Source: Nostocales cyanobacterium Centralia_MAG_434 (GTDB taxonomy: Bacteria; Cyanobacteriota; Cyanobacteriia; Cyanobacteriales; Nostocaceae). From it: a stretch of 32,808 bases of DNA. The position numbers were made by a program, and so were the translations under genes. Of this stretch, positions 1 through 7,997 are shown piece after piece. The stretch lies in assembly GCA_021324415.1 (NCBI GenBank), contig JAJPJF010000196.1:1-32808 (forward strand), given 5' to 3'. The notes beneath the pieces are model-generated. The model saw only the letters and a program-made list of their open reading frames with translations, was not told the DNA's origin and did no database searches. How positions within the stretch are numbered: position 1 is the stretch's first letter; the number at the start of each line of letters is the position of its first letter.

Positions 1-28
1 CACCCCACACCCCACACCCCACACCCCA
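1..28. repeat. Short tandem heptamer repeat (CACCCCA x4)
   Basis: Four exact copies of the 7-base unit CACCCCA run from the window edge, so the array may extend further left. Heptamer short tandem repeats (STRR) are a known feature of heterocystous cyanobacterial intergenic DNA. It lies 13 bases beyond the stop of the aldo/keto reductase gene. Confidence 0.85.
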
Positions 29-41
29 CTCCTAACTCTTC

Positions 42-1079
42 TTAAGGCGCGGGACTAGGATAACGAGCGTGGACTGCATCAATTTCTGCCAAGATAGCTG
101 AATCGAGAATGACGTTCACACTTTCGAGGTTTTCTTGTAGTTGTTCCAGGGTAGTTGCACCAATGATTGTGCTGGTGACAAACCAACGGCTACGAACAAA
201 GGCAAGCGCTACAGCAGAAGGCTTGAGGTTGTGGGCACGGGCAATTTCGACATAAGCAGCCACAGCTTGTTCAACATTGGGCTTGCGATAGCGACCACCA
301 AATCCTTGAAATAGTTTTAAGCGTGTTCCCTCGGGGATACCATTGAGATACTTTCCGGATAGTAGACCAAACCCAAGAGGACTATAAGCCAACAGACCAA
401 CATTTTCTCGCCGAGAAGTTTCTGCTAGAGCAGAATCAAACACACGGTTGATTAAGTTATAAGCATTTTGAATCGACACTACCTTGGGCAATCCATGTTG
501 CTGAGCAATATGGCTAAACTCAGAGACACCCCAAGGAGTTTCATTGCTCAAACCTAAGTAACGGATCTTACCTGCCTTGATCAAATCGGCAAAGACTGTT
601 AGTTGTTCTACAATTGGCACTGTTTCTCGCTCTTTGTTGGGATCATACTCTGTTTCTCCAAACCGAGGGACGTAACGATCAGGCCAATGAATTTGGTACA
701 AGTCAATATAGTCAGTTTGTAAACGTTTGAGGCTGGCATCCACAGCTTGCTCAATATTTTTGCGATCAATTGCTTGTTTGCCATCTCGTAACCAACGAAA
801 GCCTCGCCCTGGTCCTGCAATTTTAGTGGCAATAATCAGTTTGTCTCGTTGTTGTCTGACTAGCCATTCGCCAATGTAAGTTTCGGTTAATCCCTGCGTC
901 GATTCTTGTACCGGAACAGGATACATCTCAGCTGCATCAATGAAATTAACTCCTTGGGCAATAGCGTAGTCAAGTTGTTGATGGGCTTGTGTGATTGTGT
1001 TCTGTTGTCCAAAAGTCATGGTGCCCAAGCAAATTTCAGAAACATGCAGAGCACTTTCACCAAGTTGGTTATATTTCAT
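42..1079 (-). CDS. tas: Aldo/keto reductase, Tas family
   Basis: A 345-residue cytosolic NADPH-dependent aldo/keto reductase with a TIM-barrel fold. The catalytic tetrad is visible as Asp48, Tyr53, Lys86 and His131, within IDAAEMYP, ATKIAGP and YQIHWPDRY. The N-terminal GTMTFGQQN, the ETQGLTETY-like stretch and the C-terminal YPSPAP end closely resemble E. coli Tas from memory, and the length matches (about 346 residues). The physiological substrate is unknown; the family reduces carbonyl compounds. The ATG at 1079 is the only start that keeps the conserved N-terminus. It lies 41 bases downstream of the nitroreductase gene on the same strand, so the two probably form an operon for reductive detoxification, which is an inference. 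Confidence 0.93.
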   Translation of the reverse strand: MKYNQLGESALHVSEICLGTMTFGQQNTITQAHQQLDYAIAQGVNFIDAAEMYPVPVQESTQGLTETYIGEWLVRQQRDKLIIATKIAGPGRGFRWLRDGKQAIDRKNIEQAVDASLKRLQTDYIDLYQIHWPDRYVPRFGETEYDPNKERETVPIVEQLTVFADLIKAGKIRYLGLSNETPWGVSEFSHIAQQHGLPKVVSIQNAYNLINRVFDSALAETSRRENVGLLAYSPLGFGLLSGKYLNGIPEGTRLKLFQGFGGRYRKPNVEQAVAAYVEIARAHNLKPSAVALAFVRSRWFVTSTIIGATTLEQLQENLESVNVILDSAILAEIDAVHARYPSPAP

Positions 1080-1120
1080 AGAAGTAGGATAATTTAGATT
1101 GGAAATGTAAAGAATAGTAG

Positions 1121-1966
1121 TTAACGTAACTCGAAACCAAGCCTGTTAAGTATTTCACGCAGTTGGGCACGATTGCGAAGAGCTTGAGCACTGGCAATGC
1201 GATCGCTAGAATGCTGTGACCAATTCCCATCTACATTCATCTGCTGTTGAGCATAGAAAGCTGCCATAATTTCGTCGTAATGGTTGATGGCAGTAGCTTG
1301 TGTCTCGAGATTATATGTCTCTCGGTGCAACACTGCTTCTTGGGGCAAGCGTGGTTTGATTGCTGCCTTTTTCTCTAAATTTGGGTAGCCAACGCATAGC
1401 CCAAAGACGGCAAATACATGCTTTGGTAAGCCCAACTCAGCTGCAACCTCTTCAGGACGATTTCGCATGGCACCAATATAGACGGTTCCCAATCCTAGAG
1501 ATTCAGCTGCAATCACCGCATTCTGAGCCGCAAGGCTGGCGTCAATTGCTGCCATAAGAAACATTTCTAAGTAGTTTAGACCTTCATGAGGTAGACCCCG
1601 CTGTTCAGTTAAATACCTAAGTCGAGCTAGATCTGCCAGCCAAACGAGGAACAGAGGGCACTGCTGTATATGTGCTTGGCCATTCGCTAGTTGTGACAAT
1701 CTTTCCTTTCGCTTTTGATCTTCAACTGCAATGACACTCCAAGTCTGGAGATTAGAAGAAGTCGCAGCAGATTGAGCTGATGCAATCAAAGTTTCTAGTG
1801 TCCCACTGGGAAGTGGTTGAGATAGATAAGCACGAACTGAGCGATGGGACAATAGCGTGGTTAAGCTACTATTCCAAGCTGCATTTAGCTCAAAGTCAAA
1901 TGCAGTGCCATAACGCTCATGCAAAAGATCAGTCTTTTTTGTCAAAGTGTCAGTACTAAGAGTCAT
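1121..1966 (-). CDS. NADPH-dependent nitroreductase / flavin reductase, NfsA family
   Basis: A 281-residue FMN-binding oxidoreductase of the nitroreductase superfamily, expected to reduce nitroaromatics, quinones or free flavin with NADPH. Motifs matching the NfsA/FRP branch are SHRSVRAY (phosphate-binding arginines of the FMN site, about residues 41-48), AAESLGLGTVYIGAMRN, FGLCVGYP and KPRLP. The C-terminal arm ending in LGFELR corresponds to the NfsA C-terminus. It is about 40 residues longer than E. coli NfsA, mostly at the N-terminus. It is first in the probable operon with the Tas-like reductase. Exact substrate cannot be told from sequence. Confidence 0.9.
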   Translation of the reverse strand: MTLSTDTLTKKTDLLHERYGTAFDFELNAAWNSSLTTLLSHRSVRAYLSQPLPSGTLETLIASAQSAATSSNLQTWSVIAVEDQKRKERLSQLANGQAHIQQCPLFLVWLADLARLRYLTEQRGLPHEGLNYLEMFLMAAIDASLAAQNAVIAAESLGLGTVYIGAMRNRPEEVAAELGLPKHVFAVFGLCVGYPNLEKKAAIKPRLPQEAVLHRETYNLETQATAINHYDEIMAAFYAQQQMNVDGNWSQHSSDRIASAQALRNRAQLREILNRLGFELR

Positions 1967-2289
1967 AATTATTGTTTTAGAAATTTACAGTTCTGCATCA
2001 TGGTACTAACAAATTAAGTCATTTAACATAAAAGTACTATAAATCGATAGATAAATGTGCATATATTAAGAATAAGCAACTATAGTAAGCGAAGGAGCTC
2101 GGACACTTCTTCTATTCTGAGATTTTGTACTTTGTTAAATAGTGTTTATAAGCTGCTTTGAGCATGCGAGAAGCATTATTGTATCTACAGAAATTTACGA
2201 GTGATAGTACCACATAAAGTACTGTAAATCAATGGACTTATAGTATTTTTTATAACCAATGCACAGTTTCTCTATTAAAGTACTGATTT
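1967..2289. other. Spacer with AAAGTACT motifs and an imperfect direct repeat
   Basis: This 323-base AT-rich spacer lies upstream of the nitroreductase/Tas pair. AAAGTACT occurs three times (2031-2038, 2216-2223, 2277-2284). The first two continue similarly (TATAAATCGAT and TGTAAATCAAT). AGAAATTTAC also occurs twice (1979-1988, 2189-2198) in the same order before the first two motifs, suggesting a degenerate duplication or paired binding sites. No gene is apparent. Confidence 0.55.
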
Positions 2290-2547
2290 TTACATTTCTT
2301 CAAGAGTAGCAGAGATGATCAATTTATCATCAGACTCATCAGCTGCAAGTAAATTTTGATGAGGCTGGTTTGTGAGGTTGTATTCACTCCAACTTCTCAC
2401 ATAATGTATCTGTCCAGTCAGGCGATTTATCCGATACAAGTTGACAGTTTTGGCAATTGGCTTTTCTGTTTCTCTGTCGATTACGCGCTGTTCTTCGTAG
2501 TAGGTGCTGTAGAAGATGTTAATGAAAAGATCTTGTATGAGTTTCAT
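2290..2547 (-). CDS. Small hypothetical protein
   Basis: An 85-residue reading frame that I do not recognise. It has ordinary protein composition: a hydrophobic aromatic start (LIQDLFINIFYSTYYEE), then a central part rich in Arg, Tyr and Asn (YRINRLTGQIHYVRSW) that could form beta hairpins, and an acidic end (ADESDDK). No signal peptide or full membrane segment is evident. No Shine-Dalgarno site is seen before the ATG at 2547, and the DNA just upstream is a GT-rich run. It could be a lineage-specific gene or a chance frame; the composition favours a real gene modestly. Confidence 0.5.
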   Translation of the reverse strand: MKLIQDLFINIFYSTYYEEQRVIDRETEKPIAKTVNLYRINRLTGQIHYVRSWSEYNLTNQPHQNLLAADESDDKLIISATLEEM

Positions 2548-2911
2548 TTATGTGTGTGTATGTGTAAGAGCTTTAATAATATTCTTACACATCAGTATTT
2601 CTGCAGGAGGTCAAGACTATTTGAAAGTTATGTAATTCTTTATGAGTACATATGGTATTGAAGAACTACTGTCTGAAGTTAATGTATATAAGAGTTTAGA
2701 GGAGGTTTATAGACATGTTAATCTTGATGCGATCGCTTTATTGTTATCATATTGCATTGATTTATGCATGTGACTAAAAAGAGTTTAAAACGTAAACAAA
2801 AATTCAAGTTTATAAACAGCAATTTTAGATGAGTTTTAACAATCAAAAGTCTCAGAATCTCGATTTTTTGGAGAAACCAGGATGCTCATTTTTCACGAAT
2901 GATTTAAGATT

Positions 2912-2939
2912 GCTATATATAAATAGCTTTATATATAGC
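2912..2939. repeat. 12-bp perfect hairpin, AT-rich
   Basis: GCTATATATAAA (2912-2923) and TTTATATATAGC (2928-2939) are exact reverse complements around the tetraloop TAGC. The stem is weak thermally because it is AT-rich. It could be a protein site, cruciform or RNA hairpin. No T-run follows on either strand, so a classic intrinsic terminator is not supported. Confidence 0.6.
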
Positions 2940-3150
2940 TTGGTGAAAACGATAAAACTGGACTAAACCCTCTTCCATCCTGAGCTTATGCTTAAGAATT
3001 ACTGCCAAATATTTAGACTACTCATATAATCTTTTTTAATAAGAGTTAACTTTTTAACTTACTTTCAGCTAAGTATTGAATATTGGCTGTCAGGTATATA
3101 TATTTACAATTAGTCTTGATTGAAAATTCACTTTTACAGTTGCACTACAC

Positions 3151-3223
3151 AGACAATTGACTACATACTTTCTTTCTAAAGCTTGACTAGTGCAAGCGCA
3201 TTAGCAACCGTATGTAATTGTCT
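3151..3223. repeat. Nested imperfect inverted repeat (possible small RNA or element)
   Basis: AGACAATT-GACT-ACATAC (3151-3168) pairs with GTATGTAATTGTCT (3210-3223): 14 base pairs with a four-base bulge. Inside, GCTTG (3181-3185) pairs with CAAGC (3193-3197). The two-tier fold stands out in otherwise featureless DNA, about 105 bases from tRNA-Thr. It could be a small RNA, a remnant of a miniature element or chance. Confidence 0.45.
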
Positions 3224-3328
3224 ACTCAGCTATTAATAGCTCTCACACTCTGCCTATTCCTACAACCAGATATAATGGCATGACTGTACGCTATGTGAGA
3301 TACTGCTGGTAATATTACTATATTTCTA

Positions 3329-3400
3329 AGCCCGTGACGAGGATTGAACTCGTGACCTCACCCTTACCAAGGGTGTGCTCTACCACTGAGCCACACGGGC
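3329..3400 (-). tRNA. trnT: tRNA-Thr(GGT)
   Basis: The reverse complement folds as a complete 72-nt class I tRNA. The acceptor stem is GCCCGTG/CACGGGC, the D arm contains GCTCAGTGGTAGAGC, the anticodon stem CACCC/GGGTG encloses loop TTGGTAA, and the T arm contains GTTCAATCC. The anticodon is GGT (complement at 3366-3368), reading ACC and ACU threonine codons. CCA is not encoded. It lies 74 bases from tRNA-Tyr on the same strand, downstream of it. Confidence 0.97.
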
Positions 3401-3412
3401 AAAACCTAAACT

Positions 3413-3462
3413 TGAGTTAGGAGTTGAGAGTTAGGAATATTAATTTCTAACTCATCACTCAT
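3413..3462. repeat. GAGTTAG heptamer repeats with hairpin between two tRNAs
   Basis: Degenerate copies of GAGTTAG run here, and GAGTTAG (3428-3434) is the exact reverse complement of CTAACTC (3447-3453) with a 12-base loop. The hairpin sits in the short spacer between tRNA-Tyr and tRNA-Thr, where it could guide processing of a joint transcript (inference). Confidence 0.6.
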
Positions 3463-3474
3463 GACTCTTGAAGG

Positions 3475-3557
3475 TGGGCCGGGCTAGATTCGAACTAGCG
3501 TAGGCGCAAGCCAGCGGATTTACAGTCCGCCTCCATTAACCACTCGGACACCGACCC
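3475..3557 (-). tRNA. trnY: tRNA-Tyr(GTA)
   Basis: An 83-nt class II tRNA with the long variable arm expected for bacterial tyrosine tRNAs. The acceptor stem is GGGTCGG/CCGGCCC with one G-T pair, and the discriminator base is A. The anticodon stem GCGGA/TCCGC encloses loop CTGTAAA with anticodon GTA (complement at 3521-3523). The T arm contains GTTCGAATC. CCA is not encoded in full. Confidence 0.97.
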
Positions 3558-3690
3558 GTACTGCCCACATTTACCAATATTATCACAAATTTTTTAAAAT
3601 GCAAGGCTTTTTTCAGAAACATCGAGAGTAGAGAAAACCTGGGGTTGTCCCCAGGGAATGACACTCAAAAAACTCTGTCTGGATTACTTT

Positions 3691-5511
3691 TTAACTGAGG
3701 AGTTCACCTGTTTCTTGAAGTGAGTGTAAACGACGATAAATTCCATCGTGATGCAACAGCTCGTCATGACTACCTACTTCTACAATCCTGCCTCGATCCA
3801 AAACCACAATCTTATCTGCCTCACGGACTGTACTTAGACGATGGGCAATAATAATTGTTGTGCGGGTTCCTTGCAGCGATCGCATAGCAAGTTGAATGGA
3901 ACGCTCCGACTCGTAATCTAAGCTGGAAGTGGCTTCATCAAAAATCAGCACGTCTGGCTCAACCAGCAATGCTCTGGCAATTCCCAAGCGTTGTCTCTGT
4001 CCACCAGATAATCGGACACCCTTTTCACCTACTACCGTATAGTAACCTTGGGGTAAGAGTTCTACAACTTCGTCTAGCCTGGCTATTTTACTAGCTTCCT
4101 CAACTTGTTCAATACTGGCACTCGGTCTGCCATATTTGATGTTATCTAGTAGAGTTCCGTTGAAAACATCTACCTCTTGGTGAACAATGGCTAATCTTCG
4201 TCGATATTCACCCACATTTAAGGTGCGAAGATCTTGACCATCAATCAGAATTTGGCCTGATTGAGGTTCAAAGTACCGCAGCAGTAACTTTACTAAAGTA
4301 GATTTACCAGAACCGGAGCGTCCTACCAATGCGACTGTTTCATATGGTGATATCAATAAATTGATATCATGCAAAACTCGGCGATTGGCTTCATAGGCAA
4401 AACTCACATGAGAAAACTCAACTTTGCCGGTAAATCGTAATGGTGATTCTTGCTGTTGTTGCACGTCTAAAAGACCTACGGAGTCAACTCCAGATGGCTG
4501 TTGTAGAAACTCATGAAACCGTGACATTGAGGGATATCGACGGGCAAAAACCTCTGCTAGGAGACTGATAGGCTCCAACTCAGCATAAGCCATGCTGGAC
4601 AAAGTCAATGTCATAACAAAATGACCCAGAGAGATTTTGCCACCTAAGGTTGCAGCTACGGTCAGACCCAATATTATAAAAACGCACAACTCAATGAGAG
4701 ACTTTCGCCAAGTACCTAGTGTCACGTACCCTTTGTGAACACGATAGTCAACTACAGTAAACTCACGAGTTAAACGTTGTGTTTGTCGGTTCAGTTCTCT
4801 AGCTTCCGTGGCAAATGCTTTGACTGTTTTGATGTTACTGATAATTTCGGAATTACGACTTTCTGTATCTTCTGCATACTTATCTAAGCGGTTATCGTGC
4901 CAGATCAGCCCCTGCAAATTCTTCAAGGTGAAGGCGAGGATCACTACGAATGAAATCAGATACAGAATTGCAATCTGCCACTCCACAAACCAGATAAATA
5001 CAAAAATCCCTACAACCCGAAAGAACTTGGGAAGCAGCTGTCCGGCGATTTCGGGATAAGTCCAAGTGTGGTTGGCAAGACCTCGAGCTATTCTTCCTGC
5101 AATACGCCCAGGATTATTTTCCTCGTAAAATTCTAATGGTAAGGTCAGAATTTTTTCTATTGCCTTTTTGCTTTGATCTCGACGTGCTCTCAATGCGATG
5201 TCCCAGTGGAACCAACTGGTTAGCCAAGGCTGAGTTGGTGCTCTTAATACGGTAACGACAAAAATTAAACCCAGTAATACATATAAGGATAGAGCTTTGT
5301 TTACTGGGTAATTGATAGTGTCTGCTAAAGTTGAGATCGCCCCTTGTAAGGGTTTGTCCAAAGGTTGACCGGATAAAATATTCAAAATCTGCCCGATGGC
5401 ATAGGGCACAATTAAATCAACGATCTCATAAATACTAGCTGCCGTGATACTGAAAAGACTCACTCTCCAGTAAGGACGGAAGAAAGAGATAACATCTTTG
5501 AATTTCGCCAT
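3691..5511 (-). CDS. ABC exporter, fused permease and ATPase
   Basis: A 606-residue inner-membrane half-transporter that should work as a homodimer. The N-terminal half has about six membrane helices (roughly residues 20-320). The C-terminal nucleotide-binding domain has Walker A GRSGSGKST, Q-loop IVHQEVDVF, signature LSGGQRQRLG, Walker B VLIFDEATSSLD with the catalytic Glu, and H-loop IIIAHRLST, so ATPase activity should be intact. The architecture is that of MsbA/lipid- or peptide-type exporters, but the substrate cannot be assigned. The ATG at 5511 (MAKFKDV) is preferred over an in-frame GTG three codons upstream. The next gene upstream starts 152 bases further, so coupling is uncertain. 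Confidence 0.93.
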   Translation of the reverse strand: MAKFKDVISFFRPYWRVSLFSITAASIYEIVDLIVPYAIGQILNILSGQPLDKPLQGAISTLADTINYPVNKALSLYVLLGLIFVVTVLRAPTQPWLTSWFHWDIALRARRDQSKKAIEKILTLPLEFYEENNPGRIAGRIARGLANHTWTYPEIAGQLLPKFFRVVGIFVFIWFVEWQIAILYLISFVVILAFTLKNLQGLIWHDNRLDKYAEDTESRNSEIISNIKTVKAFATEARELNRQTQRLTREFTVVDYRVHKGYVTLGTWRKSLIELCVFIILGLTVAATLGGKISLGHFVMTLTLSSMAYAELEPISLLAEVFARRYPSMSRFHEFLQQPSGVDSVGLLDVQQQQESPLRFTGKVEFSHVSFAYEANRRVLHDINLLISPYETVALVGRSGSGKSTLVKLLLRYFEPQSGQILIDGQDLRTLNVGEYRRRLAIVHQEVDVFNGTLLDNIKYGRPSASIEQVEEASKIARLDEVVELLPQGYYTVVGEKGVRLSGGQRQRLGIARALLVEPDVLIFDEATSSLDYESERSIQLAMRSLQGTRTTIIIAHRLSTVREADKIVVLDRGRIVEVGSHDELLHHDGIYRRLHSLQETGELLS

Positions 5512-5663
5512 GATGCACACTGTTTAGAGTGTGAGCGTATAGCTCAAAATTTTATGCTACATAAATACTACAAGTCAGTCAATAGTTTGAGTGAAAATAT
5601 CATTCTTGAGGAGTAGTCGAACCAGCAAAAGCTACTACAAAATATAGATAATAAACAACCCGG

Positions 5664-6446
5664 CTACTTGGGAAAAAATTCTAAGCGGTAGCGATAAAGT
5701 GCAACGGGACGAGAACCAGCTGTAAAGTAATTTGGATCTTGCGGTGATAGATAGATAGCAGTCACTTGATCTGCCTCAATAGCAGGATTGGATGTGAGTA
5801 GTTGGCGGTAAGCGGTAGTCGATTCTACAGTATTGAAATAAGGACGAGAACCGCCTTTAAACAATTGCTGAAAAACTTCTGTTGTGATGAACTGGTCATC
5901 AGATGTAGTTTCTGTCGCTCGTGCAGACACGATGGACACTAGCTGACGATTGCCACGCAGCAGCGTAATCTGACGGTTGGGAGAATTGGGATCTACTTTG
6001 ACAGATAATACAGCGCGATCGCCTAAATAAGCCTGTGCCAGATTCAAGCTATTGAATGCCCGATCAGCAACTATCGAAACTGCTGATTCACTAGATTCAC
6101 TATTTGCACTGGGAATCACTTTTAGCTGAGATAAGGGCTTTTGCTCTGGAACAAATCTGACTGCGAAACTGATAGGCTGATTAAGATACCGGCGATTATC
6201 CTCAAATCCAGGTGTAACAATCTGAGGAGCTAGAGGCGCAACTAAATCCACAAGAGTACTTTTAACTTGCCAAGAACCAGCCATCCAGTCAGGGTATACT
6301 AAATCCCCTGTAGCCGATTTTGCTGAAGTCATTTTTTCCCAATGAGGAAAATTCATCAACCTCTCGGCTAATTCTCCTGCTGTGGCTTCGCCAGTTGGTA
6401 AAAGAAATAAAACAATTAAGCAAAGACTCAAAATTACTTTCATCAT
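5664..6446 (-). CDS. Secreted or lumenal protein resembling DUF6816
   Basis: A 260-residue protein with a clear N-terminal signal peptide: MMKV, a Leu-rich core, then ATAG near residue 23, a plausible signal peptidase I site. The mature part starts with a helix, then LVYPDWMAGSWQVKSTLVD, LAPQIVTPGFEDNRRYL and SFAVRFVP. This pattern matches a cyanobacterial and chloroplast family that I recall as DUF6816, thought to be lumenal; the family name is from memory and less certain than the secretion signal. Two ATG codons stand in tandem at 6446 and 6443. No function is known. Confidence 0.75.
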   Translation of the reverse strand: MMKVILSLCLIVLFLLPTGEATAGELAERLMNFPHWEKMTSAKSATGDLVYPDWMAGSWQVKSTLVDLVAPLAPQIVTPGFEDNRRYLNQPISFAVRFVPEQKPLSQLKVIPSANSESSESAVSIVADRAFNSLNLAQAYLGDRAVLSVKVDPNSPNRQITLLRGNRQLVSIVSARATETTSDDQFITTEVFQQLFKGGSRPYFNTVESTTAYRQLLTSNPAIEADQVTAIYLSPQDPNYFTAGSRPVALYRYRLEFFPK

Positions 6447-6917
6447 GAAGAATTCAGTGATGTTGTTACAAAAGTTTATTTGAATGTGATTTGTAATCTC
6501 TAGAATAGGAAGTTACATTACATATTTTTGATGAAAAGTAATATTGACATAACTAAACTCAACCAAAACATCACTTCCACATTCATTTACCCAGTTGGGA
6601 AAGTTTGTATTTTAGGCAAGCTCTGATACTAAGAAATAATGTCACTTATAAACATGACAGAACAAATGTATTTTATTTTACGTTATATTTTTGAAAGATA
6701 AGTGTTTTAACGTAAAAACTGAAAAATGTAAGAGTATAAAAGTTATTTAAAAAGTACAATTACTTATTCTAAAGCATCAAGCATGTATCTATTCTGTATT
6801 AAAGAATGATACAGCCAAAGTATAAGCAGTCTTTTTTGCTATGAGTGTAAAACTTGCAGACAAAAGAAATATAGATGCCAAATTCTTCTAACCAATTATT
6901 ATGTAAGCCTTACAATA
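6447..6917. other. Divergent promoter region with 10-bp inverted repeat
   Basis: This 471-base AT-rich spacer separates the DUF6816-like gene (minus) from the signalling cassette (plus) and must hold both promoters. The perfect inverted repeat TTTTACGTTA (6676-6685) and TAACGTAAAA (6708-6717) has a 22-base spacer; a dimeric regulator could bind there, or it could fold as a hairpin. No coding frame is convincing. Confidence 0.55.
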
Positions 6918-7574
6918 ATGAGTTTATCTAGTTCTTTTACACACTTTTCCTTAGCTGAATTATTCCAACTCATTGACCAAGGACGCAAGTCTGGTTGTTT
7001 AACTGTTTGCACTCTACCAGATCTGCATACTCCAAAATCTAAATCCCAATATTTTTACATTTGGATTAGACACGGACGTGTCGTCGCCGCCAGCAATCGG
7101 CTCAACGGTCAAGCTTTAATTGACAAAATAAGTCGACGGGGTTGGGTGCAGCCACAAGTCATCAAACAACTTTGTACTGAAACCACTGTCACACCTGTCG
7201 GATTACATTTGAAAAATCAAGGGATTCTCAATGCTGAGCAACTAAACCTGTTATTCGCCAATCAACTTCAGCAAATTCGAGAGCTCTTCGAAATCCAAAA
7301 GGGTGTATTTAAACTTGATAGTAAGGCGATCTTGCCTTGGAGTGAGATGACAGGACTCAGCTTAAGGGCAATGGAAGTTGCTCTGATGGCTTTGAGAGTT
7401 TTAAAAAATTGGGACATACTAGCTGATGTTCTTCCAAACGCCAATTCCGCCATACAAAATGTGGCTCAAAAAAAACCCGAGCTTCACCTGCATCCATTAG
7501 AGTGGCAAGTGTGGAGTTTTCTGGTGGTCAAGTTTCGCTCAAGAAGATCGCCTCTCAACTTAATCAACCAGTAG
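6918..7574 (+). CDS. DUF4388 (PatA N-terminal-like) protein, N-terminal part of a frameshifted gene
   Basis: This 218-residue frame encodes the main body of a DUF4388-type protein, the module found at the N-terminus of cyanobacterial PatA-like regulators. Family-like features are SLAELFQLIDQGRKSGCLTV at residues 12-31, the FYIWIRHGRVVAASNRLNG strand-turn pattern, and LFEIQKGVFKLD later, which resemble the two small beta-rich segments of this domain. The frame stays coherent to about LEWQVWSF and then turns into a basic tail ending at 7574, while the coherent sequence continues in the frame of 7502-7801. Adding one T to the TTTT run at 7517-7520 would fuse both parts into about 294 residues. 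It heads the cassette with a small GTPase, a roadblock protein and a V4R-like protein. Confidence 0.8.
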   Translation: MSLSSSFTHFSLAELFQLIDQGRKSGCLTVCTLPDLHTPKSKSQYFYIWIRHGRVVAASNRLNGQALIDKISRRGWVQPQVIKQLCTETTVTPVGLHLKNQGILNAEQLNLLFANQLQQIRELFEIQKGVFKLDSKAILPWSEMTGLSLRAMEVALMALRVLKNWDILADVLPNANSAIQNVAQKKPELHLHPLEWQVWSFLVVKFRSRRSPLNLINQ

Positions 7575-7801
7575 CTTTAGTGCAGCAAGCAGCGCTGCGG
7601 TTAATACTTGTTGGTTTGGTAGAAGAAGTAGAAGTTCCGATAGAGACATCTACAATTCATCCATATGATCATTGTCTAATCGATTGGGCCTTAGTAAATT
7701 CCTCTAGTTTTCAACTCCAAAAATCTCGAGAACTTGAAACCAGCAAGATCAGTACTTCGTTTTTGCAAAATCTAGTTGGGTTTTTAAAGAGTAAGGCTTA
7801 A
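7502..7801 (+). CDS. C-terminal part of the frameshifted DUF4388 gene
   Basis: This frame overlaps the previous one and carries its natural continuation: SGGQVSLKKIASQLNQP, then ALVQQAALRLILVGLVEEVEVP. This has the helix-turn-helix spacing of a small winged-helix-like domain often seen after DUF4388. The only start is an in-frame GTG at 7502 without a clear Shine-Dalgarno site, so independent translation is doubtful. Read with a +1 insertion near 7520, the joint reads WSFSGGQVSL. Either the gene is truly broken, a base was lost in sequencing, or ribosomes shift frame here. Confidence 0.7.
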   Translation: MASVEFSGGQVSLKKIASQLNQPVALVQQAALRLILVGLVEEVEVPIETSTIHPYDHCLIDWALVNSSSFQLQKSRELETSKISTSFLQNLVGFLKSKA

Positions 7802-7927
7802 AACAGCACATTGTTCTTCATGCATCTACATGGCGAGGCAGCTCATCTATTCTCAAATCTTTGAATCTGATACTCCAAGAACGGAATCTAAGGTAGAATC
7901 ACATAGGATCAATAATTATCTTTCAGG

Positions 7928-7997
7928 GTGCGGATTACCGGATGCAATTGCTACATAAAAGGACAAAAGCTGATGTATTTAAGGAATTCATCCGCAC
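7928..7997 (+). promoter_or_regulatory. Structured spacer with two competing pairings upstream of the GTPase gene
   Basis: GTGCGGAT (7928-7935) is the exact complement of ATCCGCAC (7990-7997). A second copy of the 5' arm, CGGATGcAATT (7939-7949), pairs with AATTCATCCG (7985-7994) using 10 base pairs with one bulged C. Both pairings need ATCCG at 7990-7994, so they exclude each other. An inner stem TACAT (7952-7956)/ATGTA (7973-7977) fits the second fold. It ends 101 bases before the GTPase start. Confidence 0.45.

Larger units (their letters stand above)
2548..3328. other. AT-rich intergenic region with two large inverted repeats
   Basis: This 781-base stretch separates the small gene from tRNA-Thr. 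I find no convincing coding frame. It contains one HIP1 site near 2730, a 12-bp perfect AT-rich hairpin (2912-2939) and a nested imperfect inverted repeat (3151-3223), listed separately. Confidence 0.6.

Noticed and set aside
2356-2661. Plus-strand ORF of 101 codons
   Set aside because: Cys- and Phe-rich antisense shadow of the small gene at 2290-2547 plus AT-rich spacer.
7502-7801. Independent second gene after the DUF4388 gene
   Set aside because: The protein continues the upstream domain without a gap when one base is added, and it has no ribosome site of its own.
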